5,377 nucleotides of DNA from JAVVEG01 sp041689205 (GTDB taxonomy: Bacteria > Pseudomonadota > Gammaproteobacteria > Pseudomonadales > Pseudohongiellaceae): contig JBDNGQ010000258.1 in the NCBI GenBank assembly GCA_041689205.1, positions 1 through 5,377 of the forward strand. The letters are read 5' to 3'. Below the pieces are notes generated by a model, which saw nothing but the letters and a program-made list of their open reading frames with translations, ran no database searches and was not told the origin of the DNA. Positions 1-5,183 of the stretch are shown one piece after another. Made by a program: the position numbers and the translations under genes. Within the stretch, counting starts at the first letter, position 1. Each line of letters begins with the position of its first letter.

Positions 1-266
1 ACAGCGCGCAAAAAAATCATGTCAGCGCCGTAGTTGATGATCGGATAGAGCAGAAGCAGATAGGCTGTCTCCAGCAATCCGACCAGAGCAGAGGATTCAT
101 GATCTCCATCGATGTTTAATGGAGCCATGAAGACACCTAGCACCAGAACGGCCAGAAAAAGCACCAGAAAATTGCCTTTCATCGCCTCCCAACCTCGGCC
201 AAGTGCACTGCCGATGCCTGAATCATCCTGATTTTCAATTAGCCTGCTGTGCGCGTTGTCATTCAT
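1..266 (-). CDS. Integral membrane protein of unknown function, N-terminal part (runs off left edge)
   Basis: Read on the minus strand, this is an open frame that begins MNDNAHSRLIENQDD and is still open at the window edge, giving about 88 codons. After a polar N-terminus of about 25 residues with a GRGWEAMKGNF stretch come two hydrophobic segments (LVLFLAVLVLGVFMAPL and LVGLLETAYLLLLYPII), the second followed by NYGADMIFLRA. A tryptophan-containing amphipathic lead-in, a first helix and then a YPI..GA motif is the pattern of small bacterial multi-helix proteins of the DUF975/YciC kind, but I cannot assign a family firmly. Two in-frame ATGs exist, at 272 and 266. A GGGGA ribosome binding site (273-277) lies 6 nt from the ATG at 266 but abuts the one at 272, so 266 is preferred. 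The gene is divergent from the regulator at 465 and could be its target. Confidence 0.72.
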   Translation of the reverse strand, partial: MNDNAHSRLIENQDDSGIGSALGRGWEAMKGNFLVLFLAVLVLGVFMAPLNIDGDHESSALVGLLETAYLLLLYPIINYGADMIFLRA

Positions 267-311
267 ATCCATTCCCCAGAAAGTCGACAGGGCCAGCAAT
301 TTGCCACCCGT

Positions 312-331
312 AGGAGAGAAACTAGTCTCCT
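312..331. repeat. Short inverted repeat (possible hairpin) in divergent intergenic region
   Basis: AGGAGA (312-317) and TCTCCT (326-331) form 6-bp perfect arms around an 8-nt loop. There is no T-run on either side, so this does not look like a terminator. It would lie in the leader of the minus-strand membrane-protein gene if transcription starts upstream of it. Its function is unknown and chance occurrence is possible. Confidence 0.25.
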
Positions 332-347
332 TCCATGCTTCTGCAAA

Positions 348-397
348 CCTACCAAGGTAGTGATTTGCAGTTTCGGAGCTTTTACTACTTTGGTAGG
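348..397. promoter_or_regulatory. Candidate operator: paired palindromic 14-bp sites in inverted orientation
   Basis: CCTACCAAGGTAGT (348-361) and ACTACTTTGGTAGG (384-397) lie in the divergent intergenic region. The reverse complement of the second, CCTACCAAAGTAGT, matches the first at 13 of 14 bases, and each copy is itself nearly symmetrical (CTACC-AA-GGTAG in the first). Their centres are 36 bp apart. A symmetrical site of this size fits a dimer of a helix-turn-helix protein, and the nearest candidate is the GerE-type regulator encoded just downstream, suggesting autoregulation or control of the divergent membrane-protein gene. The repeats are directly visible; the assignment to that regulator is inference. 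No clear -35/-10 pair could be placed between or beside the sites. Confidence 0.55.
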
Positions 398-464
398 GAT
401 GCCAGAATCAAGTGCAATGGTATATTTCCATCATCACCAGGCAATAAACGGCTCAGCAGACCGC

Positions 465-1409
465 ATGCTTATTTACGACAACATTAATTTCGACACACTG
501 CCACTGTGGCTAAGCTTCATTCTGTGCCTGGCTATCACTGCGGGTGGCCTGCTGGTTCTGTTTCGCTTTCGGCAGAATCGCATCAACAGCAACTTCCACT
601 ATCTGCAGATTTTCCTGATCCTGCTCTATGTTTATGGTTATTACAGTCTGTGGAGCGGCGTGTTGCTCTCCAGTTCCATCGAAATGGAGAATATTGAGCG
701 TGTTATCAGCCTGGTCGCCCAGTTGGGAGCGCCCTTTTTTACTGTCAGCCTGGCAATGTTGCTGTTATGGGCGGCTCACATTCAGAAAAGACCCGTCGCT
801 CCTTTGTTGATCAGTACAGTCTGCGTAAGCCTCGCAGCCATCCTTGTTTTTGTACAGTGGGAAACGCCGGGGCAGGACAGTATGCGGCGAGCCGCCTCCA
901 TCATTGCCATCACATCCTCACTGGTCGTCTGTGTTGTTCTTAGCACCGGCAGGCAAAAGATTGTCAAGCATGGCCAGCCCCTGCTGATCTCACTGGCCGC
1001 TGCAGCAGGACTGATTCATCTAAGTACATTCACTGATCTCATCACCTATCCTCACTACGACAGCGTTTTTCTGTTCTTTTTCTATCTCTTCAATACAGCC
1101 ATGGTAATTGTCTATACCTATCAGGCCAGCGATGATCTGATGCAACCGCAATTGACGCTTGAAGATTTTCTGACCAGATATGGCATCAGCAAACGCGAAG
1201 CCGATATCATGCGTGGCATTTACGCTGGCAAAACCAACCAGGAAATTGCCAACCAGCTTTTTATTTCCCTGCAGACTGTGAAAGACCATTCCTCGCGCAT
1301 CTACCAGAAGACATTTGTAAAAAATCGCGCCCAATTGACGAGGCTGATTCGGGAAAGTCAGGGGCTGGGTGGTGGTTCTGGATCTGCGCAGGTCAGCAGC
1401 AGCGCCTGA
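465..1409 (+). CDS. Membrane-bound LuxR/GerE-type transcriptional regulator (about 7 TM helices + C-terminal HTH)
   Basis: The 314-residue product has about seven hydrophobic segments in residues ~12-220 (for example PLWLSFILCLAITAGGLLVL, LQIFLILLYVYGYYSLWSGV, FLFFFYLFNTAMVIVYTY), then a C-terminal GerE helix-turn-helix at about 237-296. The HTH carries the family pattern YGISKREADIM, GKTNQEIANQLFISLQTVKDH and a basic end, so the protein should bind DNA from the membrane as a one-component regulator. The signal is unknown; no receiver domain or phospho-acceptor Asp is seen. It ends in a low-complexity Gly/Ser tail. The frame is open back to a GTG at 249, but that start would overlap the divergent gene and its N-terminus is not protein-like. 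ATGs at 399, 417 and 465 are possible, none with a strong ribosome binding site. I chose 465 because the first helix follows after about 11 residues and because 399 abuts the palindromes. Confidence 0.8.
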   Translation: MLIYDNINFDTLPLWLSFILCLAITAGGLLVLFRFRQNRINSNFHYLQIFLILLYVYGYYSLWSGVLLSSSIEMENIERVISLVAQLGAPFFTVSLAMLLLWAAHIQKRPVAPLLISTVCVSLAAILVFVQWETPGQDSMRRAASIIAITSSLVVCVVLSTGRQKIVKHGQPLLISLAAAAGLIHLSTFTDLITYPHYDSVFLFFFYLFNTAMVIVYTYQASDDLMQPQLTLEDFLTRYGISKREADIMRGIYAGKTNQEIANQLFISLQTVKDHSSRIYQKTFVKNRAQLTRLIRESQGLGGGSGSAQVSSSA

Positions 1410-1454
1410 ATATCAAGGATGCCCCCCCACTTAGCGCACAGATGACGCAGTTCC
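1410..1454. other. Short gap with C7 tract between the two regulators
   Basis: This 45-bp gap contains seven consecutive C residues (1422-1428) right after an ATG (1419-1421), which opens only an 8-codon frame. An in-frame TGA at 1443-1445 prevents any N-terminal extension of the following LytTR gene. No terminator or promoter is recognisable. Just inside the next reading frame are two tiny hairpins, GGC-GAA-GCC (1460-1468) and CGAC-GGTATA-GTCG. I see no gene here. Confidence 0.35.
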
Positions 1455-2261
1455 GTGCAGGCGAAGCCGCGACGGTATAGTCGTCGTCTTTCATGTGTTG
1501 GCAAACTCTACTTCTGCAAAGTCATACATCACAGCCCGCCGCGACTTATAACTCTCAATCCCCCACTGCTGGAGATCGTCGCGCAGGCTCGCAACGGTCG
1601 TGAGGCGGTTGCACGGTTTCAAGAGCACCGGCCCGATATCTGCTTTCTTGACGTTCACATGCCCGGCCTCTCGGGCGTAGACGCGGCACGTCGCATCGGC
1701 CGCCAGACTCATCTGGTATTTGTGACCGCCTACGACGTATATGCTGTCGAAGCTTTCGAACATGGAGTGCTGGATTACCTGGTCAAGCCGGTTGAGCTGG
1801 CTCGTCTCGCCGAGACTGTGGTGCGTCTGAAGGAACGTTTGCAGAGCGCGCAATCGGCGGCAAACACCGAAGCGCTGATCAACGAGCTGGCCGAGCGTCT
1901 GCAGATAAAGACCAGACCGACACAATTGCGTTTCATCCGAGCCAGCGTCGGCAAGACATTGCAATTGATCCCGGTGGAGACGATCGATTTTCTGCGTTCT
2001 GATGAGAAGTACACTCGGGTCTGCTGGCGCAGCGATGAAGGTCAAACCCGCCAGACTCTGATCCGCATGCCTCTGAAAGAGCTGCTCTCTCAACTCGATC
2101 ACGAGCAATTTGTACGAGTTCACCGCTCAGCCGCGATCAACCTGCGATCGGTCAGCCACGTCAGCCGCAATGAGAATGAGACTGCATCTATCCACCTGAA
2201 GGGTCGTGACGAGGTGCTGCCGGTCAGTCGCACATACCTGCATTTGTTCCACCAGATGTGA
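1455..2261 (+). CDS. LytTR-family response regulator with truncated receiver domain (possible pseudogene)
   Basis: The 268-codon frame has two recognisable parts. Residues ~39-130 match a receiver domain from its second beta-strand onward: LEIVAQARNGREAV, phospho-acceptor D66 in CFLDVHMPG, T91 in VFVTAYD and K111 in YLVKPV. Residues ~157-267 are a LytTR DNA-binding domain (FLRSDEKYTRV, HEQFVRVHRSAAINL, LPVSRTYL). The first strand and helix of the receiver, which should carry the acidic Asp/Glu pair that binds Mg2+, are absent. Residues 1-37 resemble no receiver sequence. The only start is a GTG with no ribosome binding site, an in-frame TGA lies 9 nt upstream, and the next in-frame ATG is inside the receiver at codon 69. 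The DNA-binding half looks intact, so a truncated protein may still act, but phosphorylation should be impaired. No partner histidine kinase is present. The coding signal is certain; the start is not. Confidence 0.75.
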   Translation: MQAKPRRYSRRLSCVGKLYFCKVIHHSPPRLITLNPPLLEIVAQARNGREAVARFQEHRPDICFLDVHMPGLSGVDAARRIGRQTHLVFVTAYDVYAVEAFEHGVLDYLVKPVELARLAETVVRLKERLQSAQSAANTEALINELAERLQIKTRPTQLRFIRASVGKTLQLIPVETIDFLRSDEKYTRVCWRSDEGQTRQTLIRMPLKELLSQLDHEQFVRVHRSAAINLRSVSHVSRNENETASIHLKGRDEVLPVSRTYLHLFHQM

Positions 2262-2269
2262 CATCGCCT

Positions 2270-2314
2270 GGACGCAGAAGTTTACCCCTCCTTCGAGATT
2301 ACAGCCGTGCGTCC
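2270..2314. repeat. Inverted repeat in the convergent gap after the LytTR gene
   Basis: GGACGC (2270-2275) and GCGTCC (2309-2314) are perfect 6-bp arms 33 nt apart, with a shorter nested pair GAAG (2277-2280) / CTTC (2291-2294) inside. It begins 9 nt after the LytTR stop and lies between convergent reading frames, where a terminator would be expected. There is no T-run and the spacer is long, so termination is only a weak possibility. Confidence 0.2.
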
Positions 2315-2329
2315 TCAGAATCTTCATTT

Positions 2330-2482
2330 TCAATGGACATCCTTAGCAACACCGAGGCACTTTGACATGCGCACAGCACCCATCTCAACACCCTCAGCCA
2401 GTGCCTGGGTAGTATCGCCTTGACTGACGTAACCAGCGGCACGATAAAAGGACTTTCGGTAATGTACTGCGGAAAAGTTCAT
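2330..2482 (-). CDS. Small hypothetical protein, 50 aa, downstream of the amidohydrolase gene
   Basis: On the minus strand an ATG at 2480-2482 opens a 50-codon frame ending in TGA at 2330-2332. The product begins MNFSAVHYRKSFYRAAGYV, continues with SQGDTTQALAEGVEMGAV and ends KCLGVAKDVH. A GAAGGAA ribosome binding site precedes the ATG at suitable spacing and lies in the 15 nt after the amidohydrolase stop, so translation from the same mRNA is likely. The protein is soluble, without signal peptide or membrane helix; the middle (TTQALAEGVEMGA) could form an amphipathic helix. I do not recognise a family. The sequence could also be the remaining N-terminus of a longer gene cut by a frameshift, since another frame stays open past the stop with an acidic tail. 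Evidence is ribosome binding site and position only. Confidence 0.45.
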   Translation of the reverse strand: MNFSAVHYRKSFYRAAGYVSQGDTTQALAEGVEMGAVRMSKCLGVAKDVH

Positions 2483-2497
2483 CGGGTTTCCTTCGAT

Positions 2498-4108
2498 TTA
2501 ATCTGCAAACTGCGCCTGTACCACCGGGCTTTTGAGCGCCCCCCACAATAGTTGGAGGTTGGTGCGAACACTGCCGGCCTGTTGCTCTGCAAACGCCAGC
2601 AGCTCATCCAACGCACCGCGATCAAGGTATTGCCCGTTGAAGAACAAACCTGCAATTTTTTCGGTGTTGCGGATATCGGTGAGTGGGTTTGCGTCCAGTA
2701 GAATCATGTCGGCAACCTTGCCCGCCTCGATAGAGCCGTAGTCGGGGGCCTTGCCGCTGAACAGAGCCGCGTCGATGGTTGCGCTTCGCAGGGCATCCAT
2801 CGGTGCCAGGCCGGCGCGCACCAACTCAGCAAGTTCGTCGTGGATGGCAAACCCGGGGAAGACATAGGTATCGCCAGCATCGGTTCCCGCAACTATTCGG
2901 ACGCCAGCCGCGTGGGCCTGGCGCACGTTGTCCAGCGCAAGTTGATACAACTCCGCTTGCATGTTGCGACCGGATTCGTCCACAGCATTTTGCGCCGAGC
3001 TATCGGCATCCGGGTCCCAGAGGCCTGCTCTGAGGATGAACGGGATATACCGTCGTCGCGGATCTTCGCGGAACTCCAGGTTGCCGGCGAGCGCGCTCAT
3101 GCGAAGCACCTGCAGGGTCGGCGTCCACCAGGTATCGGATGCTGCCATCGTAGCCATAAGTTCGGTGCAGCGCTCGGGATCATGCTCGTCAATGAGCCGG
3201 GCCTGTATGGCGACTGATGTGGAGTAGGCGGCCATGGGATTCGGCAATGCCCGGAACTCAGCGACATCCCGGTAGCATTCGAGCAGGAAAAGCCGCGGGT
3301 GCTCGATGCTGTTCTGGCCGGCGGCAAGTGCCTTTTCAAGCGATACTCGCACCGGCAGATGTCCCGCCAGCAAGAGTCCGTGCTTTGGCGCTTCCATTGC
3401 GAGCGCCTCGTAAGCTGCCACGGAAAGATTGGTATAAGTCTTCAGCACATCGACACCATCGTCTGCATGATGCGCCACCAGCTCCCGGGCTTCGTCCGCG
3501 TTTCGCGCTCTGAAGAATGTCGGTGCCGCAGCGGGAATCCCGCCTTCGCCATTGATGTGAAAACTGCTGCGCTGGATATAACGAGGCGCGAGATGACTGC
3601 GATCAAGCAAGCCCTCGCGCCAGCGTTCAATATCCTGGCGACAGGCAACAAAACTATCCGGAAGGGATGCGCATCCCCACATTTCACGCACGCCGGTAAT
3701 GCCGTTGGCAATGGACAACGGATGGGTGTACTGCGGTGAAATCTTGAGCGAATGGACATGCATGTCCCACAGGCCCGGGACCAGGAACTTCCCGGTGCCA
3801 TCCACAACAAGGAGAGCGTTTTGCCTGCTTTCCAGGGCGCCCGTGTCGATGGAGTCAATGCGCCCGTCGCGGACAACGACATCACGCCCGGGGAGGACCC
3901 CGCCGTTCACCACATCAACTATGGAGACATTTCTGACCAGGAAATCACCGGTGAGGCCAGGACGCGGCATCTCCGGCAGCGACCAGTTCAGCAATACCGC
4001 GATTGCGAGCGCAAGCGCGATGACCAGCGCTGCAAGGATCGCCAACAGTTTCCTGATGCCAGACCACGCATGAAACGGACGCTGTTTATATTCGATTTCT
4101 GTCTTCAT
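2498..4108 (-). CDS. Membrane-anchored amidohydrolase family protein (imidazolonepropionase/prolidase-like)
   Basis: The 536-residue product is a complete metal-dependent amidohydrolase of the imidazolonepropionase/prolidase-like type, expected to hydrolyse C-N bonds, possibly in peptides; its substrate cannot be read from the sequence. Residues 21-40 form one strong hydrophobic segment after a basic N-terminus (an uncleaved anchor or signal peptide), so the catalytic domain should be outside the cytoplasmic membrane. The small beta-domain starts at ~56 (FLVRNVSIVDVVNG). Metal ligands are all visible: H117 and H119 (LWDMHVHS), K223 (VLKTYTNL, the residue usually carbamylated), H250 (AGHLP), H270 (SIEHPR) and D410 (AGTDAGD). 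The C-terminal SIEAGKVADMILLDANPL motif is typical. ATG 4108 is chosen over an earlier ATG at 4135 because AGGGAAGG (4116-4123) lies 7 nt before it. A 50-aa ORF follows after 15 nt. No residue expected for catalysis is missing. Confidence 0.93.
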   Translation of the reverse strand: MKTEIEYKQRPFHAWSGIRKLLAILAALVIALALAIAVLLNWSLPEMPRPGLTGDFLVRNVSIVDVVNGGVLPGRDVVVRDGRIDSIDTGALESRQNALLVVDGTGKFLVPGLWDMHVHSLKISPQYTHPLSIANGITGVREMWGCASLPDSFVACRQDIERWREGLLDRSHLAPRYIQRSSFHINGEGGIPAAAPTFFRARNADEARELVAHHADDGVDVLKTYTNLSVAAYEALAMEAPKHGLLLAGHLPVRVSLEKALAAGQNSIEHPRLFLLECYRDVAEFRALPNPMAAYSTSVAIQARLIDEHDPERCTELMATMAASDTWWTPTLQVLRMSALAGNLEFREDPRRRYIPFILRAGLWDPDADSSAQNAVDESGRNMQAELYQLALDNVRQAHAAGVRIVAGTDAGDTYVFPGFAIHDELAELVRAGLAPMDALRSATIDAALFSGKAPDYGSIEAGKVADMILLDANPLTDIRNTEKIAGLFFNGQYLDRGALDELLAFAEQQAGSVRTNLQLLWGALKSPVVQAQFAD

Positions 4109-4115
4109 CTGTGAA

Positions 4116-4123
4116 CCTTCCCT
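4116..4123 (-). promoter_or_regulatory. Ribosome binding site that fixes the amidohydrolase start
   Basis: On the minus strand AGGGAAGG sits 7 nt before the ATG at 4108. The alternative upstream ATG at 4135 has no comparable site, and starting there would put the Shine-Dalgarno inside the coding sequence and add nine residues not needed by the signal anchor. Confidence 0.75.
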
Positions 4124-4134
4124 GATCTGTAACA

Positions 4135-4162
4135 TGTATAAACAAGATTAAAGAATTCACAA
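4135..4162 (-). promoter_or_regulatory. Probable sigma70-type promoter of the amidohydrolase gene
   Basis: On the minus strand TTGTGA (4157-4162) and TATACA (4135-4140) are separated by 16 nt and would start transcription roughly 20 nt before the gene's start codon. A second -10-like hexamer, TATACT (4178-4183), lies further upstream without a well-spaced -35. The call rests on hexamer match, spacing and position only. Confidence 0.4.
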
Positions 4163-4172
4163 GCAAATCTTG
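4143..4172. repeat. Inverted repeat flanking the -35 of the amidohydrolase promoter (candidate operator)
   Basis: CAAGATT (4143-4149) and AATCTTG (4166-4172) are perfect 7-bp inverted arms with a 16-nt spacer. One arm falls between the proposed -10 and -35 hexamers and the other just upstream of the -35, which is where a repressor or activator dimer could sit. The arms are AT-rich, in an AT-rich region, so chance cannot be excluded. No regulator can be named. Confidence 0.35.
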
Positions 4173-4311
4173 AGCCAGTATAAAAATTACAGCGAGATCA
4201 AAGTGTTAATAGATCAACGCCTTCTCAGTGATTACTAGTTTTGACTAATTTGTCAGTTAAATCGCCATTCTGAAGTGCGATTCATCACCTGACTCCCTTC
4301 CCAGGGGCGGA

Positions 4312-4340
4312 TTGACAGATATTGCCACTGAAACCATAAT
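4312..4340 (+). promoter_or_regulatory. Sigma70 promoter of the toxin-antitoxin operon
   Basis: TTGACA (4312-4317, perfect -35) and CATAAT (4335-4340, five of six matches to the -10 consensus) are separated by exactly 17 nt. Transcription would start near 4347, leaving a leader of about 28 nt before the antitoxin ATG at 4375. A strong core promoter close to the antitoxin gene is typical of autorepressed toxin-antitoxin operons. Confidence 0.75.
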
Positions 4341-4352
4341 GGAATCGTTATG
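4335..4352. promoter_or_regulatory. Candidate antitoxin operator overlapping the -10
   Basis: CATAA (4335-4339) and TTATG (4348-4352) are inverted arms with an 8-nt spacer, covering the -10 hexamer and the presumed transcription start. Ribbon-helix-helix antitoxins usually bind such palindromes in their own promoter and repress it together with the toxin. The repeat is visible; the binding is inferred. Confidence 0.45.
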
Positions 4353-4374
4353 AAACCAAATTTGAGATTCAGCT

Positions 4375-4617
4375 ATGGCCACTGTAACCTTTAAAAATAT
4401 TCCGGACGATCTGTACGAGCAACTAAAACAATCTGCCAATGCGCACCGAAGAAGCGTAAACAGCGAACTGATTCATTGCCTGGAGAAAATGTTTAAGCCA
4501 ACCCCAATATCTGCTGATGAGCTTGCCGAGAAAGCGCGTGTACTGCGGGGGCGTGTAGCCACCGAGCGGCTGGATACCGACGAAATCAATGCGGCCAGAA
4601 ATCAAGGTAGAGAATGA
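4375..4617 (+). CDS. vapB: Ribbon-helix-helix antitoxin (VapB / FitA-like)
   Basis: This 80-residue protein is the antitoxin partner of the PIN toxin that follows. Its N-terminus is a ribbon-helix-helix DNA-binding domain: beta-strand ATVTFKN (2-8), first helix PDDLYEQLKQSANA (10-23), then the RRSVNSELIHCLEKM turn and second helix (25-39). The C-terminal half (DELAEKARVLRGR and DTDEINAARNQGRE) is charged and helical, the part that in this family wraps around and blocks the toxin. In known systems the antitoxin also represses its own operon. The start at ATG 4375 is supported by the N-terminus fitting the family exactly; the ribosome binding site is weak (GAG at 4364-4366, 8 nt before the ATG). 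Its TGA overlaps the toxin ATG in an ATGA. The RHH fold is closer to FitA/Arc types than to AbrB-type VapB, so the symbol is by partner. Confidence 0.9.
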   Translation: MATVTFKNIPDDLYEQLKQSANAHRRSVNSELIHCLEKMFKPTPISADELAEKARVLRGRVATERLDTDEINAARNQGRE

Positions 4618-5024
4618 TTGTAGCGGACACCAACACTATCGCGTACCTCTACCTGCCCACTGAACAGACAGATGACGCTGTTTCATTGCTGCTCAAAGAC
4701 CCTCATTGGGTTGCCCCTCTACTGTGGCGAAGCGAGTTCCGAAACGTACTGGCGCTTTATGTCAGGAAAAACATTATCGATCTGAACACGGCTATAGCTA
4801 TGCAGGCGCAAGCAGAGAGACAGCTCGCTGATAACGAATATAGCGTTAGTTCTATGGACGTTTTAATACTGGCCGGAGAGACTGGTTGCTCCGCATATGA
4901 CTGTGAATTTGTATCACTTGCAAAATCGCTGAACCTAAAACTGATAACTGGCGATACGAAACTCATCCAGACTTTCCCCGGAATCGCCATGACAGCGGGC
5001 GATTACTTAGGCTCTAAGCCCTGA
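4614..5024 (+). CDS. vapC: VapC-family PIN-domain toxin ribonuclease
   Basis: This 136-residue PIN-domain protein is of normal VapC length and likely cleaves RNA, in known members often tRNA or rRNA, with Mg2+ held by acidic residues. The full acidic set is visible: D5 (VADTN), E41 (WRSEFRNVL), D96 (AYDCEFVSLA) and D114 (ITGDTKL). The product therefore appears catalytically competent, with no frameshift or truncation. The ATG lies in an ATGA overlap with the antitoxin stop, and AAGG (4604-4607) sits 6 nt upstream, so translation is probably coupled to the antitoxin. The RNA target cannot be inferred. The gene faces the S41 peptidase gene convergently, 159 nt away. Confidence 0.94.
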   Translation: MIVADTNTIAYLYLPTEQTDDAVSLLLKDPHWVAPLLWRSEFRNVLALYVRKNIIDLNTAIAMQAQAERQLADNEYSVSSMDVLILAGETGCSAYDCEFVSLAKSLNLKLITGDTKLIQTFPGIAMTAGDYLGSKP

Positions 5025-5120
5025 CTCCCGTATTAACGCTCGTCTGGTCTTGAATTGTGCGCATAGCGCTGACCATTACTTCCCCCATGTATTCCCGTCC
5101 GAGTTTGCCTTAAACGTCTA

Positions 5121-5140
5121 GCCGCTTTGAACTTAGCGGC
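5121..5140. terminator. Weak hairpin between convergent vapC and S41 peptidase genes
   Basis: GCCGCT (5121-5126) and AGCGGC (5135-5140) form a 6-bp GC-rich stem with an 8-nt loop. It is 43 nt past the peptidase stop on the minus strand and about 96 nt past the toxin stop on the plus strand, where a shared terminator would be expected. There is no true T-run on either side, so it is at best a weak intrinsic terminator. The rest of 5025-5183 shows no gene or other signal. Confidence 0.3.
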
Positions 5141-5183
5141 GAACCATTCCTTGTTAATTCCGTCAATACGTCCAGGACGAAAA

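Noticed and set aside
249..464. N-terminal extension of the membrane-bound regulator from the GTG at 249
   Set aside because: It would overlap the start of the divergent membrane-protein gene and run through both palindromes, and the added residues (Arg/Cys/His-rich, no domain) do not look like protein.
1435..1551. Frame reading GIVVVFHVLANSTSAKSYI as the lost receiver N-terminus
   Set aside because: It can be loosely aligned to a receiver start after a frameshift, but the acidic pair is not there and the spacing to LEIVAQA is too long by several residues.
1491..2123. 210-codon minus-strand frame antisense to the LytTR gene
   Set aside because: The plus strand encodes clear receiver and LytTR motifs over the same bases; the antisense product has no recognisable domain and no good ribosome binding site.
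2127..2333. 68-codon minus-strand frame starting MKMKIL
   Set aside because: It mostly lies antisense to the LytTR domain and shows no family features.
2532..4114. Several plus-strand frames of 69-146 codons antisense to the amidohydrolase
   Set aside because: They are compositional shadows of a GC-rich gene whose own strand has complete catalytic motifs.
5014..5088. 24-codon minus-strand frame (MGEVMVSAM...) with a G-rich sequence before an internal ATG
   Set aside because: Too short, overlaps the toxin stop convergently and has no independent support; the G-rich run is probably chance.
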